DNA of 64,000 nucleotides, taken from the NCBI GenBank assembly GCA_934091055.1, contig CAKOKN010000001.1:62001-126000 (forward strand). Direction: 5' to 3'. Of the stretch, positions 62,496 through 64,000 are shown in pieces. This stretch comes from an uncultured Bacilli bacterium. GTDB taxonomy: Bacteria > Bacillota_I > Bacilli_A > RF39 > UBA660. Numbering within the stretch: position 1 is the first letter of the stretch; every line of letters begins with the position of its first letter. A program made the position numbers and the translations under genes. The notes beneath the pieces are model-generated. The model was not told the origin of the DNA, searched no databases, and saw nothing but the letters and a program-made list of their open reading frames with translations.

Positions 62496-63371
62496 ATGAT
62501 TACTAATAAAGAACTTGGTTATGTAACTTCGTGGGCTAATAAAGTACCATATCCAGGAATTTCTTATGCTAAGATGGCTGCGGATAATTTATCTAATGCT
62601 TTTGAGAACTTTAATAAGTACTATAGTGGTAAAGAATATGATGTTGTTTTATCTAATGGAGAAGAATTTCTTTTTGAAATTTTAAATATGAATTTATGTC
62701 ATATGTTAGGTATTGATTATAAGAATTTAAGTGGTCCTTATTTTGATACTTTTAGGAAACAAGTTATACCAGATTTTAATGATACTGGTTCTTATGATTT
62801 ACTTAAAGCTATTATTAATAATATTGATGATGTACTTAACTATGACTTTAATATAGGAGGTAAATTACTTAATTATTATCGTATAGTAATTAAATGTGCT
62901 ATATTTGATAAATTATCTGATTTTGGTAAGTTTAATTTTGGTGTTATTAATTTTGATAAGAATACTTATATAAATACTTCTAAAAGAAATATAAATAGTA
63001 ATAGTGAGAAATATTTATATGTACAAAGTAATGAAGGAGTAGCTCCGTACTTTATGATGGGTATTATACCACAAAATGGATTTAATGCAGAAGAAAGTAC
63101 TCCGAAGAAGTATGCAGTAGAAACTTTGATGGCTCCAGTTAATGCTGATGACTTTTTTAGAGATCAAGAAGTCGTTATTCCAACACAAATACTTGTTACT
63201 ACTGATAAAGCTATGTCTAGAAAAGAGGCTTCTTCAGAAGATAAGATAGCGCTTCTTAATCAATATCGTTCTATTATTAGTTCTTATGGACTTAATAATA
63301 GACTTAATATATATGGTGATTACGAAGCAATGTTAGTAAATGATATGAAGATTAAGACTAAGAAATTATAA
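62496..63371 (+). CDS. Unknown protein, possibly PBECR4-nuclease-like
   Basis: The 291-residue protein has no signal or membrane span. Residues about 48-75 (VVLSNGEEFLFEILNMNLCH and MLGIDYKNL) recall the PBECR4 type of phage Barnase/EndoU/ColicinE5-like nuclease domains, but I cannot confirm it. GGGGGAATATA precedes the ATG. It may form an operon with the next gene, 15 bases downstream. Confidence 0.5.
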   Translation: MITNKELGYVTSWANKVPYPGISYAKMAADNLSNAFENFNKYYSGKEYDVVLSNGEEFLFEILNMNLCHMLGIDYKNLSGPYFDTFRKQVIPDFNDTGSYDLLKAIINNIDDVLNYDFNIGGKLLNYYRIVIKCAIFDKLSDFGKFNFGVINFDKNTYINTSKRNINSNSEKYLYVQSNEGVAPYFMMGIIPQNGFNAEESTPKKYAVETLMAPVNADDFFRDQEVVIPTQILVTTDKAMSRKEASSEDKIALLNQYRSIISSYGLNNRLNIYGDYEAMLVNDMKIKTKKL

Positions 63372-63386
63372 TATTAGGAGGAATAT

Positions 63387-64000
63387 ATGGCTTATTCTAT
63401 TATGATTAAAAAGGGTGAAGAGTTAGTTAAATTAGATATTAGTAATTTACCTACTTTTGAGAGATTATCTAAATATAAAGATAGTAAGACTTATTCTTTA
63501 GAAGAGATAGATTTATGTACTTCAAAGTATGAGAATATAATGTATTTAAAGAAAGATTTAGTAGATTATTTTATTTTACCATTTGAAGACATATCTAAAG
63601 ATATATCTATAGGTATGAAGAGTGGAGATAATTATAAGAAAGTTAAGAAAGGATTAGTATATAAAAAAGATACTAAATACTTAGATTATCTTTCTCTTAA
63701 ATATATACTTTTATCTAAACAAAATGATAAAGTGTTTTTAGAGAAATTAGCCGCTTATTATCGTGGGAGTTATATTAATAATATTAATGTTTTAAAGCTT
63801 GCTAATATGGTATCTAATAATTATTATTATGGTGTTATTGGAGTACTTCAGGACTTTTATGACAGAGAAGTTAGCCGTTTTGATAAAAGGGAAGAAAAAT
63901 ATAAACTTAATTATAAAGCTTTTAGAGATCTTGGAATGTTTATTTCTAAGTATGATGAGGCTTTAGTTAAGAAATCAACAGATCAAGATTATAAGCATTT
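63387..64000 (+). CDS. Unknown protein, 3' end outside window
   Basis: An open frame of 204 codons starts at ATG 63387 (MAYSIMIKKGEELVKLDISN) after TTAGGAGGAATAT and runs without a stop to the window end. It is Lys/Tyr/Leu-rich with no signal peptide or recognised domain so far. Its spacing suggests co-transcription with 62496-63371. Confidence 0.7.
   Translation, partial: MAYSIMIKKGEELVKLDISNLPTFERLSKYKDSKTYSLEEIDLCTSKYENIMYLKKDLVDYFILPFEDISKDISIGMKSGDNYKKVKKGLVYKKDTKYLDYLSLKYILLSKQNDKVFLEKLAAYYRGSYINNINVLKLANMVSNNYYYGVIGVLQDFYDREVSRFDKREEKYKLNYKAFRDLGMFISKYDEALVKKSTDQDYKH

Noticed and set aside
1..64000. Mycoplasma-type code with TGA as Trp
   Set aside because: TGA ends adk within the map overlap and ends other genes at 22237 and 32760; conserved Trp positions use TGG.
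1..64000. CRISPR array, prophage or insertion sequence
   Set aside because: No regularly spaced direct repeats, no cas genes, no transposase, integrase or phage structural genes were seen.

Overview
The window is about 64 kb of very AT-rich chromosome from a low-GC Gram-positive bacterium. Translation uses the standard bacterial code: TGA is a real stop for adk, the small membrane protein ending at 22237 and the small ORF ending at 32760, and Trp is TGG. The spc/alpha ribosomal layout, AddAB recombination, a glmS ribozyme, a CIRCE-like heat-shock operator, sortase-type cell-wall anchors and a partial set of sporulation genes (spoIVB-like, spoVAC, spoVAD, spoVAE) point to an uncultured Bacilli/Mycoplasmatota-type lineage such as gut RF39-like bacteria. 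That placement is inference from gene content, not from a phylogeny.

Layout. 1-9220: end of the S10/spc/alpha ribosomal superoperon (rpsQ partial through rplQ, with secY, adk, map, infA, rpmJ and rpoA; rpmD for L30 is missing). 9271-16850: glmS under a glmS ribozyme, flanked by two paralogous HELEH zincin-like proteins and a 1246-residue protein ending in a metallophosphoesterase. 16973-19329: thyA-folA-tmk for dTMP synthesis. 19487-21429: nusB-xseA-xseB. 21508-27937: uncharacterised genes, including a protein-kinase-like protein, a lipoprotein, and a WYL regulator followed by an HD-hydrolase/P-loop kinase fusion. 27969-28967 (minus strand): SpoIVB-like S55 peptidase. 29116-36219: small proteins and an addB/addA operon with unknown small genes inserted. 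36274-39005: tRNA-Thr, a Fic protein lacking the catalytic His, and spoVAC-spoVAD-spoVAE. 39082-42705: exported and helical unknowns, and HelD. 42895-48831: cell-surface block (NlpC/P60 hydrolase, NPNTG-anchored protein, glucosaminidase-like protein, small export protein, thioester/Cna-B adhesin). 48934-56239: phosphatidyltransferase, serS, exported proteins, deoD and an M16 peptidase pair. 56289-59905: ftsW, ftsA, ftsZ. 60141-62427: htpG and hsp20 under a CIRCE-like operator. 62496-64000: two unknown proteins, the last running off the window.

Most genes are on the + strand. Operons are tight, often with overlapping start and stop codons, and most are closed by clear intrinsic terminators. 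No gene-free stretch exceeds 300 bases. The longest are 10057-10312 (terminator, promoter, ribozyme) and 59906-60140 (terminator, hairpin pair, CIRCE-like promoter).

The most unusual signals are these. (1) A family of five intergenic elements of 53-55 nt, each two directly abutting hairpins with 8-nt (once 9-nt) loops. The stems differ completely between copies but the loops share an AC....AGG-like pattern. (2) Two nearly identical promoter-plus-leader RNAs that begin at the predicted transcription start, before a tiny membrane protein and before HelD. (3) A WYL regulator paired with a Mesh1-like HD hydrolase fused to a P-loop kinase. (4) A large protein ending in a phosphoesterase, beside HELEH proteins.
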